From Litoditis marina (lineage: Eukaryota; Nematoda; Chromadorea; Rhabditida; Rhabditidae): 64,000 nt of DNA. The notes under the pieces are model-generated. The model was not told the origin of the DNA. It worked only from the letters and a program-made list of their open reading frames with translations, and made no database searches. A program made the translations under genes and the position numbers. Location of the stretch: contig OZ038435.1 of assembly GCA_964036275.1 (NCBI GenBank), forward strand, positions 12,811,634 to 12,875,633, written 5' to 3'. Positions 14,324 through 25,730 of the stretch are shown here, piece after piece. Position 1 is the stretch's first letter. The number at the start of each line of letters is the position of its first letter.

Positions 14324-16126
14324 CTAAACACGGTGATAGTTGGACATCTTACAATGAATATTCCAATAAAATTAAACGATGAATACTTCAATCAAATTGA
14401 ATTTGATCACCGTATAGTCCGTTGCACGCACCCGTGAACATCTACAGCACGCATTTTGGATGTATGAGATATTTCCGCATGTTTAGGTTTAGCCCTTTCT
14501 AATACATAATACGGTATATGGTTTTCCATCTCGCTCTTGTAGTTTAATCACGTTGAATTAGTGAATTATGGCAAGGATCAGTATCAAACTACACGGAGGA
14601 TTCGATCAGTCATTGAACACCTTTCGAAACTCTTTCAAACCGGTTTATCATTCATAATTGCGTGAAAATTATTCTAGCAAATACAAAAGTCCACATAGTA
14701 ATTATAACGACTAGATAACATCGAAATTATGAAAGAGAAATGTCCTACCAGTAATAATAAAGAGAATAGAAATAAGAGAAAGTGTAGATTGGGACTCATC
14801 TTCAATTGATTAGACACAAGACTGGACTCTGCTATATCACCGTTTAAATGTAAACACCAGAGGCTATTACACAAACAACATGACTTGGTGAGTCATCGAC
14901 CATAGTACGCATCCTAGCGTTGAGAAAACACAGCAAAATAAATGAACAACTGAGATTTTGGCTGTGTGTGTAGTTTATAGATATTTTATAGTTTTTATAA
15001 CCAATGACCCATAATAGTTAGTGCATGATAAACTCGTCAACACAGCCAAATAAATGAACAACTGGAACTTAGGATGTTTCTGATTTCATAGCACTATAGC
15101 AGTGGTAGCAGTTTGTTTTCTTTTGCTGTGTATTTCGGTTCAACCAAAACTTTTATAGCATATTTTGTCCAGTAATAATAAAGAGAATAGAAATAAGAGA
15201 AAGTGTAGATTGGGACTCATCTTCAATTGATTAGACACAAGACTGGACTCTGCTATATCACCGTTTAAATGTAAACACCAGAGGCTATTACACAAACAAC
15301 ATGACTTGGTGAGTCATCGACCATAGTACGCATCCTAGCGTTGAGAAAACACAGCAAAATAAATGAACAACTGAGATTTTGGCTGTGTGTGTAGTTTATA
15401 GATATTTTATAGTTTTTATAACCAATGACCCATAATAGTTAGTGCATGATAAACTCGTCAACACAGCCAAATAAATGAACAACTGGAACTTAGGATGTTT
15501 CTGATTTCATAGCACTATAGCAGTGGTAGCAGTTTGTTTTCTTTTGCTGTGTATTTCGGTTCAACCAAAACTTTTATAGCATATTTTGTCAAATGCTGGT
15601 TCGACGACAAAGTAATGACCAATTTTGAAACAAAAAACTAAGTTTCATATTAAAAAAACAAGTTTCATATAATAACAACTTCAACAGTAGAACAACATCT
15701 AACCTCGTGGAGATCTTTCAAACTTCAGACGGGTGGTAACAATACTCAAAAATGTACAAACAAAACAGCTTATAACTCTGACACGACATAACTGGTGAGT
15801 TCCCAAAAAGTATAAAAGGCAAGGCATGTCGCTTAACTTAATTATAGAATTATGAATAGCACCACAGTAACCTAAAATGCAGAAGTAAGAGAAGAATCAA
15901 TAACGTTACATATCTGCCAGTTCCCTATTTCTCCAGACGTCCTCAAAAATCTATCAGTCATACTTTACACCAGATAACAACCAAACAAACTCTAGTTCAC
16001 TATGAACAGAGGTACACTAAAGCTTTCAGATTTTTGTAACTCGCGCTCTGAAACCGCATCACTGCCGTACTAAACCGCCTACTTCCACAGTAAGTGAAAC
16101 GAAGTCTAGCTCGACATAAAATCGAC
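14324..16126. other. Intergenic region between small gene and Myb-like gene, paralogue 1
   Basis: No further exon was found here on either strand. The stretch is conserved almost base for base with 30,167-32,009 although it appears noncoding. Indels between the copies break every reading frame in it, for example a single-base difference at the CACC(C)AGAGG site. It contains the 421-bp tandem duplication listed separately. Confidence 0.6.
14748..15589. repeat. Perfect 421-bp tandem duplication
   Basis: Bases 14,748-15,168 are repeated at 15,169-15,589 with no difference that I can find; both begin CCAGTAATAATAAAG. The corresponding part of the second segmental copy, from about 31,083, has a single unit with scattered differences. 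The duplication therefore arose in copy 1 after the larger duplication, or is an assembly artefact. Confidence 0.93.
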
Positions 16127-19100
16127 TCAATCATTGTGTTTTTCCTTCTTTCGTTTCTTTTTCTTTGGTGAGACAGATTCGGGTACGGAGACCTCCTCTG
16201 CAGACCTAAATGAGCAAGGAATCAGTAAAAACGTCTATAAAAATTAGCAGAAGTTGATTTTCTGTCTGATCACAGTGATCGGTGAAACACAGCAGAAATT
16301 TCGAACAACGTCTAGAGTACATCAAACTACAAACTGAACGTTTTGGGTACCTCGCTCTTCGTTGAGTTCTTGACTTGAAAGGCGAAAAAATTCAAGGAAC
16401 GGGCTATTTTTGTTCAGAACAAGTTTGATGTAGACAAAGTTCGGCAAGTCACATAATGATCGAACCACTGAAAACAGATTTATAAATGACTGACTTGAGA
16501 CATTCCTTGTTCCGTTTCTGCTTTTTCTTGTGCACTCTTTTCGCAGATTCATCGTCACATTGATTCTCAATCGATGTCAGTTTTTCAACGGACTTCTCAC
16601 TCATCTCAGCCTCTTCTTCCGAGTCGGATTCACACTGAAAAGGAGAATGGAATAGAATGTTAACTCGAAATGAACCGTCTTCGTCAGACTGAACTCGCTC
16701 AGAAGATCGAGGAAAGTGCCTACTCTGACCCATCTCTGCCAAGACGCCTCCATTTGATTGACCGAAAAGTGGAAAACGCTCGTGACATGTTCCTGGCAGT
16801 ACATCGCCCCCACTACAGTTATCAGCAACGCTTCGCCACTAATGATATCATCGACCAGGTTTGCCAACTGGGCTACCGTATGAATACTGCTGAGAAGTCG
16901 TATTCATACGGTAGCCTACAGTTGGTATTTAGTTCGAGCGGAGAAGATCTAGTGATGTAGATATTTATAAATGTTCACATACATTGGTGAAGTATCTTTC
17001 TCAGTGTATTTATTTGTGATTGTATTTGTATTGAAGGAAGAGTTTCGAATGAATATTCCAAAAAAAATGTAACCCCGAACATAGATAGGGTACATATCTG
17101 TGTTGTAGTTTGATCTCGTCACACATTATAGTTTATGCTCAGTCGATGATCGCCAATGTAGGAGCATACATATTATCAAAATTAAGAAGGATACGTGTCA
17201 AAAAAACCTGATTATGTACCAACTCTGTTGTTTGTTCTAAACAGAACAACAACGCGTCCGATTGACCTGTATTATTACTAAAATGTCATTATGATTTGTA
17301 TCTATAACTTACCAAATAAGGCTTCACAATGTCCTTCTCCTTCAGCCATTCGTCGTTATTTTTCTGTGCAGGAAACAAGTTTAAAACATCCTCCGATTTC
17401 ACCTGAAAACACAGAAAACACATTTCCCAAAACATTTGCTAAAACTGAGATTAAGTGCTTCTTTCCATCCAAATCTCACCCTTTCCAGATCAGTTCAGCA
17501 ACCTTGTAGTAAAGTAAAACAACTGATGAAAAGAAACTTGTCCGTCTACTCACATATTTCTTCAACTTCGCAGGTGGTTTCCAGTCGTTTTGAATCGAAG
17601 TTGTATGAAGAATGAGAGCTTCAACCAAGGCCTCACTTTCGAGTGAAGGAAACACATTCGGACTGTTCTGGAAAGAGAAACATATAAGACGCTGCAATCT
17701 AAATAAATCTCAGAATCTATTTTTTCTCGAGAAAGAAATATTTTCTGGGAAAGAAAATATTCCACTTTTTGATGCAAACTTTATCCACGATTGCTTCAAA
17801 AGATTAATTTTTCATGTCCCAAGACTTCAATCATTGAAAAGATGGGATCCCACTTTATCAATCATTGATAAATTGGGATCCCACTTTATCAATCATTGTT
17901 AAATTGGGAAAGCTTATCTATAGTTGCTGAGTACACCTTTCAAAATCAGCTTACACTTCTCGCGCGAATGAAAACAACTCATTCAGTAATGCACGTTCTC
18001 GGCTGCGCCGTATCTAGTATGTGTGGTTTTTCAGACGATAACTGTCTCTGCATCTCTGTCTCTGCGTCTCGTGTTCATGCGCGAGCTGTAACTAAGCATT
18101 AGTACACGGAAAATGAGAGGCGCAGAGAAAGGGGCGCAGAGAAAGGGGCGCCGAGACAAATACGCTAAAATAATACCAATACCAAATACGGCGCAGCCAG
18201 ATACGCGCCTCGTGTTGCGTTTATTTCCGCGCGAGGGCATTCGAAGCACCACTTGAAGTGGAATTTATAGAAATGTATCCCAAAATATCAATCATTGAAA
18301 AAATGGGATCCCAAAATATCAATCATTGAAAAAATAGGATCCCAAAATAATAATCATTGAAAAAGTAGGAAATATTATTTTCATTTTGATATGCCTCCCA
18401 AAACCAACTTTTTTCCTCAAAGGTTCGAAAACTGGGAATTCAAAAAGTTCGGTTCCCAAATACTCAACGAATTTCAAACTTTTTCGACTTTTGAGAAAAA
18501 TTTAGATTGCAGAGTCTTATATACAATACACGACTGCCCGGAATTAATCTCACATTGGACGCGCAATACAATACATTGAAGCTCATTTGATGATTAAACA
18601 CAGCTATATTAGCTTAAATAGCTTAAATACAGTTTGACATTTGATGAATCTATAGGGTCGCTCGTTTCGAAGCAAGCCAATACTGCGTTTGTAGTTTGAT
18701 ACAGTTATTTTTCGGTCAAAATTCGTAAATTATGTTGTACGTCAAGTTCAAACTACAACTTTTCCACAGTCTCCCTCTTTAGTATTCATACTACGAAGAC
18801 AACAGGTTCAAACTACAAACATCTCTCTCCAACTAACCGTGGCCTGTTCCTGAATTCTCCCATTGAACTCCTCAATGTCCACCTGGGGTAGTGGCTGGCC
18901 GTGTTGCTGCAATTGACGGGAAAATGCACTACTCAACACAAGAAGGCGGTCTGAAATACGGTATTGATAAACAAACAAACAACAACAACATCAACAACGA
19001 ACAATAGGGAGTAGATTCGGTGCTGCCCCTCAATAAAACAAGACGACAGCCGGTAAATTGCAGAACTACTGCTGGTGACAAACACCAGCAAGGTGTGAAG

Positions 19101-22100
19101 GAAGTCGTTTTTCGATTTATACACGTGAAATTTCCTGATTTCGCGGTTTCAAATAAAAATTACCAAATATCCATGCTTTTGGATAGAAATTTGTTTTTCG
19201 ATTTCATGACTATTTGAACAACGTTAATGGAGTATGACTGGTGCCACTTTTACCGTGACGTTCGCCCGGAAATCAATAAAGTGTACAATAAACTAGTATA
19301 TAAGAGCCCAAAAGCCTAGCACTAAACTGCAAATGAATACCTTTCAAAGAGTAGCGCCGTTTCAATCGATTGAACAGCAACATCTGACTTCTAGACAAGA
19401 TGGTCTGTGTCTTTGAGATGAGAAAATCGACTTCGGACATATTTTCACAGAAGAATTCACAGACATCGTCGAGTTTGAGCCTGGAGCCAAACTACAAGGT
19501 TATACTTTGTGATGATCCTTTTTAATACACAAAAAAACATGCTACCGATTGGGAGCTCATAAATTACGTGAAGAAGCCAAGAAGCACTCTCACTTGTCCT
19601 CTGAACTTGATTTGAATTGGTATCACTTTTTTTGCGTTTTTTTACAGCGGAAATTACAAAGAAAATAGTACAAAATTACAAAGAAAATAGTACAACTTTC
19701 AATGAGTAAGTCATGGGTATTATTATACAAACTCACTGCTCGCTCAATTTGTCCAAATCGTAGTACTTGGAACGGAGACATCCGAGCAGAATGTTCGGAG
19801 GAGTTTCATCTGCCAAATGACGGAGAAATTTACAGTAACTTGTCAAAGTGATATGTCCCAGGTCACCCAGAACCTAAAAATGTAAATTGTTCTATTCAGC
19901 TGTGAACAACAAGTGAATAACAAAAACCATACATGCAATTTGTTAAGCTTTTATGAATGAAAGGAACGGATGGAGAGAAAGAAAAGGAAGAAGGAAAGGG
20001 ACATAGAGAGTGCGTGTGAAAGTGTTATACAAAGAGAGAATGATTAAAGAATAGAGATTTACCTCTTGAAAACATCCCAACCACGCATCCTTCTCATTTC
20101 CTCCTTCTTGCACCAGTCTGTTGAAGTTGGATTGCAAACTTTCCAGAATTAATCTCCTGAATGAGAGTAAGACAAAGTCAGACAAATTAGCCTTTGCACT
20201 GCGCGCAGATTGCTACGAAAAACAAGTTTTAATTACATATACCAATGAAGCACATGTTACAACTCCAACCACAATTCTCTTCACCTGATAGGCTCACTAT
20301 AATCAAAAAAATTTCGAAACTGAACTTGATTTGAATATTCTAAATTCTTTCTAGGACTGCTGCTTGCTTGAATCCCGTAACAAAAAGTATGAACCCTGCC
20401 TTACAGAGTGTTCAAACTGTTCCAGTTTTGGCAGAAAAAGACCCCGTTTTCGTTTAATATATTCGCCTACTCAGTCCAATATTTACTCACCAATCATTTT
20501 CGCACCACACTTTCACGGAGGTCAAATCGATCGAAATGTTCAGAAATGGAATACTGGTTTCCAAGTCATGCACACTATCCAGTTTATTCGTTTGAACAGC
20601 CCGCTTTATGATCTGCAATACCATAACGATGAGACACAAAAGAACGAAAAGCAAGAAAAGCGCGCTTAACCACTCGAGTTACCACTAATCACTCTCATAT
20701 ATTGGCCGAAAGGAGGTTCTGTGGTACCGGAATGACGATTTCACACATATTTTTCATCAAAAACCAAAAATGCTTCGGTTCTCGATATTTTTCAAGTCAG
20801 CACTACCCGAATGATGCAAAATGTTTTGGCGAGTTTTTGTTTTTTATTGGAAAAAAACTGCGAGCGTTGACTGCTGTTGCCGGATATGTGACCTATTCTC
20901 ACCTGTCTAAAGCCTTGTGGGGGGTTTTGCTGCTTAGTGGAAACGGGAAGGACGGTACGTGCCACTACATGATCTGTAAAGGACACAAATAACTACATGA
21001 AGAAAAAGTTTCAGGTTCTTTTTTTCAGGCACAACTTTTTTGAACCACAAACAGATTCCAACAGTCCAAACGAAATAAATAAAGGTGGTTTTTCCCCAAA
21101 CTCACAACAACTTTTTGGAATGGTACAGACAAAATCACTCAGTTTCTACTGTGGGCCGAGAATTGTACAGTTTTTAAAGAATGTAAGCCTTACAACTTGT
21201 ATATCGGTGTCTTATTATCTCAGTTCACAACAAACTTCAAATAACGCAAGGCCTTCTGGACAATTCCAATAGAACCTTTAATTTCCGTTTAGCGCACCTC
21301 GCTATTTAATGAATTGATAAATATACAAATGTACAACTAACCCCATAAACGTCGTCTTTCCATCTGGGGGGAATAGTCACCTTCTTTCATCTTCTTGCCC
21401 AACTGAGATCTCAGGTGATCGTAGTATTGCCTCACACACTTTGACCGAGTTCGGCGAAGCTTCTAGAAATACGTCTTAAAGAAGGAGATTATGTGGTCCA
21501 ATCCCAACGCTTCAATCTGCAATACATTTTTCAATTGCAATCTAAAGGACCGATGCGCCGGGATTGGTCCACATAATCGTCCTGCTTCAAAGAGTGATCC
21601 TCGCTTAAAGGTGGTCTTATAGGAACCAAATCTCGTGCCTTTCTCCACGGTTAGTTCCGTCGCACCAATGCAAATACGGTACATAAACTAATTTATTGAT
21701 GTTTGTGGATTATTTAATCTTAATTCATTAGCGGAGATTCGGAAACTTCGTTTTTGGAGCACATTCGCGTATCACCGTTGAGCGAATGACTTAACCCTGG
21801 AGCGCAAGGTACGAAATTCGGTTCCTGTCAGGCCATCTTTAACCTTTCCACCATTCGCTGACTATTCTGGTTGGTCCTACTTGATTTCTGACAAGGATAA
21901 CGCCAGTATTAAAGTGAATGAGAACCAATTTTTCTGAAATCTTTCTGGGAACCAGATTTTCAGAAGAAAATGAAAGAAGAAAAGCAATCATTTCCTCAAA
22001 TACTCGATCCATATTTTAATTGGTCTTCAAAAGTAGACGTAGAGTTCGTAGAGTAACCAAACCGATAAGGTCATTCTTTAACCGTGCCATCACTCACCTC

Positions 22101-23795
22101 TGCTACAATATCCCAACTCCTGAACTGTTTGTAAAGTTTAAATAGTAATTCTCGCTCGGCACCAACAATGGGGTTTCTCCTAAAAATGAACACAATTTGT
22201 ATATCTCGGCTGTGCAAAGTCATCTATAGTGCAATCAAGATGAGTATATAAAAACGTATGTTCTACTTTTCAGCCATCTACGGAATAAAATTGTGAAAAT
22301 TCTTCAATTAACCGAATACCAGGTCAACTGGTTCGAAACCTTTCAACGCGGTTGATTATTGACTGACATGTTTAAGCAAAATAGTTCTCTGTGGAAATGG
22401 ACTAAAAACTCATATTTTTTTTCTGGAAAATAATCATAAATTTCTCGATGGTACGATTTGAACTCTCGACAGTCCTCTATGATAAAACGAAAACTCACAC
22501 ACTATAAGTCACAGCATCTGAGCCACTAAGCGCCGCACGATCCAAAATTCTTTGAATTCGATGATTGACTTGTATTGCACTTCGATGGGGAAGATCGCGA
22601 CCTACAAATACAGTTATATGTTACAATGAAATGAGCCTCTTGCAACTATGAAATTCATGAGAATCGTGTTACAGAAAATTACCCCACAGTCTCTACTCTG
22701 CAGTGAATTGAATATGAAGAAATTAAAAATTTAACAAACTAGTACTAGTTATTTCGTCGGCTCAACGTGAAGTTCGGGGAAATTCGAGGGAAGAGAACTT
22801 ACACATTCGTGGCCAGAATCGCGTTTTCTTGAAAGAGAGGTGTGCCATGTACTTTGTGCGACGCTGAAATGTTACCATTTTGCTGACTGAAATTGTCAAT
22901 TACACATTTTTTCTGAACAAGGATTGGATAAAGATCAGAGAAATGGGAGAAAATATGTCTATATCAGAATATACATTACAATACTTTACCTGAAACACAT
23001 ATAAATTGGCATCTTGGAAGGGAACTCCAAAGTCGCTAGCAAATTCAGTCCAATTCCTTCGAATAATATCATCTTCCGCAACGGTAAAACACCGAGTATC
23101 AAGAGTTATCCCTAAAAACTACAAATTAAGAAGAAAACTCTAAATTTTTTCGTTATTGAAAACTCCCAGATAAATCAAAGATAACTTAATTAGCAGTACA
23201 TCCGCATCACCATCTGGCGCATAGGTAAGTGTGGAAATGTTAAATAAGTAATTAAGTGAATAATAAATATCTAATACATGTTGGGGTACTTACCATATTC
23301 TTTCAGTCGCGTAATATGTTCTTCTTTTATGTTTGTATGGCCCGCGTTTAGCTGAAAATATTAAATTTTCATGTGGTTTATTCTATTGTATTCCAAAGAA
23401 ATCAATTTTGAATATCTGACAAAACAAACCACGCCGTATTTTGTAAGTTCAGCCTGGGCCAAGCTATTTTGAGCAGAATGGAAACTGCGTTCTACTGTTC
23501 TACAGACTACTCTGCCACGTGTGTTTTGATAATAATGATTGTGGTGTGTGTAGTGAACCTGGCAAGCCTGTGCGTGATGACCAAAAGTACAATACAACAT
23601 CGTAACATTAATCACAAATTCTGATTCAGAATCGTTCTGTGCATCAAATAAAACCGTCTATGTGAAATGTAAAAGTGAAATGCAAGCATAACTTACATGA
23701 TGAAAAAGTATACCCTCTTCGTTGTACACCCCCGCCGCTGGCAGGCGAAGACTAGAATCTTGCACCCGACACGTCATTCGGACATAGAATTCACC
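16127..23795 (-). CDS. Nuclear Myb/SANT-like protein, paralogue 1 (17 exons)
   Basis: Exons: 23,795-23,697; 23,351-23,294; 23,111-22,990; 22,863-22,803; 22,601-22,499; 22,179-22,098; 21,462-21,342; 20,973-20,903; 20,612-20,491; 20,156-20,063; 19,873-19,737; 19,480-19,341; 18,950-18,838; 17,667-17,554; 17,402-17,313; 16,634-16,495; 16,205-16,127. They join in one open frame of 581 codons plus TGA. Exons 2-7 look like Myb repeats: an acidic helix with DDIIRRNWTEFA, then FWPRMCRDLPHRSAIQV, then ELLFKLYKQFRSWDIVAE and the helix LRRTRSKCVRQYYDHL. This order recalls Reb1/TTF1/DMTF1-type Myb proteins, but the assignment is by eye. The C-terminus is acidic, then Lys-rich (SPKKKKRKKEKHND), a likely nuclear localisation signal. 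The true start is unresolved; the frame stays open upstream to an ATG at 23,942. Role inferred: DNA-binding nuclear factor. Confidence 0.82.
16665..17080. repeat. Intronic insertion unique to paralogue 1, with coding-like open frame
   Basis: The intron between exons 15 and 16 is 678 bp here but 253 bp in paralogue 2. The two share both flanks (GAATAGAATGTTAAC on one side, CATATCTGTGTTGTAG on the other), so about 415 bp were added here or lost there. The added DNA has a plus-strand open frame at 16,670-16,960 starting MNRLRQTELAQKIEES, with coding-like composition. It also has a 16-bp perfect inverted repeat (GCTACCGTATGAATAC and its complement) around 16,873-16,917. I do not recognise the peptide. 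It may be an exon fragment carried by a mobile element, or chance. Confidence 0.45.
17826..18370. repeat. Interspersed GGGATCCCA / ATCAATCATTG repeats in intron
   Basis: Short units ATCAATCATTGAAAA plus TGGGATCCCA occur about three times at 17,826-17,915 and three times at 18,270-18,370, all in the same orientation. They bracket a segment with CTGCGCCGTATCTAGTA and its near complement (TACGGCGCAGCCAGATACG) around 18,000-18,200. The whole lies in the intron between exons 13 and 14 of paralogue 1 and is absent from paralogue 2. It looks like an inserted nonautonomous element, but I could not fix its ends. Confidence 0.5.
21478..21588. mobile_element. Hairpin element, GGACGATTATGTGG family, copy 1
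   Basis: An approximately 110-bp imperfect palindrome with arms ending GATTATGTGGTCCAATCC and GGATTGGTCCACATAATC. A central AATACATTTTTCAATTGC is shared with the copies at 38,391-38,500 and 42,653-42,778. It sits in the exon 6-7 intron of the Myb-like paralogue 1, its edge only a few bases from exon 7. Non-coding foldback of MITE type. Confidence 0.75.
21605..21842. mobile_element. TTAAAGGTGG foldback element, copy 1
   Basis: About 238 bp bounded by TTAAAGGTGGTCTTATAGGA and the near complement ending GGCCATCTTTAA. Internal landmarks (AACCAAATCTCGTGCC, ATTCATTAGCGGAGATTCG) recur at 39,560-39,791. The two copies lie in different introns of the two Myb-like paralogues, so they are independent insertions and not a relic of the duplication. 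The ends resemble palindromic elements common in Caenorhabditis; no coding capacity. Confidence 0.75.
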
Positions 23796-23942
23796 CTGGA
23801 ATAACTCCAATTCGTAATCACTACCTGTCCTGGTGAATAGAAACGTAAATGGTCGAGGGAGGGGTTTGCGTGAATTCCGTGAATGTGGTGGTGAAAACGT
23901 TGAAAAATAGTATTTCCTAAGAAGTGAGTTGGCTTTCGTCAC

Positions 23943-24500
23943 AACACTTACGCTTTACTCTCTTTTGTTAATTAGATCGTGTAATCGTACTACAATCACG
24001 AACACATTCAAAATTGCTACAAAATCCACTAACAAAAAAGAGCGTACTAAATACTTTTACTCCAACCGAACCAACTGGGACGAATCGCGGAATAGAACGT
24101 AATGGTTACAACGTAAATCTATGAAAACTCTATTCCAACTATTCCTTCTCGGAATTTGAATCCACGCGACTCACATAAATCCGAACGAAGCAATTGCAAC
24201 GAATTTGAACTAGTGAGAAATATACCAACCTAATATAAATCAAATCAGCAGATAGATCCAGTGTAGTAGTGAAATAGAAAAAAAATGATAATTAACAAAT
24301 CCAAAGAGCAAGTAATATAATTCGAATTAATTACAAAAAAAGAAGGCAAAAATCGATCGGTGGCGGTTCGGAGAAAGTTTTTGAATATTTGAACGGCGCG
24401 CGCGAATGAGATTACGATTAGAGCGCCTTTACAGTGGTCGAAGATACAAAAGAAAACGCATAGGAAAACGGCTAGCTACTATCGATAATTTAGTAAACTA
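23943..24500. other. Upstream region of Myb-like paralogue 1
   Basis: AT-rich unique DNA, upstream of the first recognised exon of the minus-strand gene. It should hold the promoter and any unrecognised 5' exon. I see no convincing exon, spliced-leader acceptor with an in-frame start, or repeat. An extended open frame from an ATG at 23,942 runs without splicing into exon 1 and is one possible start. Confidence 0.4.
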
Positions 24501-24844
24501 CTAACACAGGAGCGCCGGTTTCCCTGAAATTCCCCGATTTTTTCCCTGATTCTACCTCAATCGTTCCGGGATCATTTCGCGAAATGATCAGAGCGAAAAG
24601 AAGGTGAAAACCGGGAAAAATCCCGGGAATTTCCCGGTTGTCACCTTACAATTTCTCAGTAACTTCTCAGAAATTTTTCACACGTGATTGAAAAAACTAA
24701 TAATATTTTTTCTTGGTAAAAGTATTTTTCGAAAATGTTATCAAAAATATATTTTCTTGAAAAATATATTTCTAAAAAATATTTTTCAAAATATTAATAA
24801 TATATGAAGAGAATAGAAGTGCATATTTCATTAAGTGCCCTACA

Positions 24845-25065
24845 TACTTGGCTGCGGCTGCGGGCGTCTGCGGGCGGCATATGATATAAGTATGGCGCCC
24901 CTGATTATTGATCAAATGTGCGGCTGGTGGCGGCTCCCGGCGTTTTGCCGCGCATTCATACTTCGGCGGGCAAAAGCGGCTGCGGGCGGCTGCGGGCGGC
25001 TGCGGGCGGCTGCGGGCGTCTGCGGGCGGGGCCGCCGACAGCCGCAAAAGCAGTTGCGGCAATAA
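24845..25065. repeat. GC-rich CTGCGGGCGG minisatellite
   Basis: A run of ten-base units (CTGCGGGCGG, CTGCGGGCGT) sits in otherwise AT-rich DNA, with an interrupted core at 24,975-25,030. A related inverse array lies at 26,395-26,490. Both are subterminal parts of the TTAA-flanked element. Open frames crossing it on both strands are products of the low stop-codon content of the repeat. Confidence 0.9.
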
Positions 25066-25359
25066 TGATTCAATTCAATATTGCCGCAGCGGCTCTCTGC
25101 GTCTGGATTGATCATTCTCGACATATCATCACTAATGTTCTAAAAATCATTATTAAACCCATCAAGTTACTTTAGTATAGTTCATTTAAATATATGTTTG
25201 TATTCTACTCGATGTTCACTGCACTCTATTATCAGTTTTTAATCAGTTTAAAGTGAATGTCTCCTTTTCTTTTGTTTTGTATTCGAAAAAAAGTTTCAGA
25301 ATGGAAAAAAAAACGTTTAAGAAGATTCAGTTGATTCGGTAAGCGGTAATCTAATAATG

Positions 25360-25730
25360 ATTAGTAAAAAGTGGGGGAACCAACAAATGTGTGAGTTGTG
25401 TTTGGTTCGACCTTGATATCAGCAAAAAGTGAACGATACGAATTGCTGTGATACTGTAGCAGAAGTATTCTGCAAAAATAGAACAATACAAATGTTGCAC
25501 AATGGTTCACGAAGCCCGCATGATATTTCAGAAATTGCCGAAGGGTATTTCATGAGTACTTTGACGACATGCGTGCGTTGTGAACCATTGTGCAACATTT
25601 GTATTGTTCTATTTTTGCAGAATACTTCTGCTACAGTATCACAGCAATTCGTATCGTTCACTTTTTGCTGATATCAAGGTCGAACCAAACACAACTCACA
25701 CATTTGTTGGTTCCCCCACTTTTTACTAAT
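25360..25730. mobile_element. AAAAAGTGGGGG palindromic element, copy 1
   Basis: A 371-bp near-perfect palindrome with about 150-bp arms starting ATTAGTAAAAAGTGGGGG and a central spacer near 25,513-25,570. Because of the symmetry, each strand encodes almost the same 80-residue open frame; this is an artefact of the palindrome. Its ends are shared with 26,935-27,335 and 50,504-50,846, while the inner arm sequences are partly or wholly different. Confidence 0.9.

Larger units (their letters stand above)
13665..24000. repeat. Tandem segmental duplication, copy 1
   Basis: This block matches 29,530-41,060 in the same orientation. Shared landmarks in order are the small basic-protein gene, a long noncoding flank (for example CCGTATAGTCCGTTGCACGC) and all 17 exons of the Myb-like gene. 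The left edge lies within about 30 bases of the satellite end. Noncoding similarity is very high from 13.7 to 16.5 kb and mostly lost in introns further 5' in the gene. Copy 1 is distinguished by a perfect 421-bp internal duplication and by a roughly 415-bp insertion in the intron at 16,635-17,312. Confidence 0.85.

Noticed and set aside
24772..25175. Overlapping Ala/Gly/Arg-rich open frames
   Set aside because: They come from the CTGCGGGCGG minisatellite, which lacks stop codons in several frames on both strands.
25419..25671. Two 80-codon open frames on opposite strands with nearly the same protein
   Set aside because: They are mirror readings of one perfect palindrome and have no independent coding signal.
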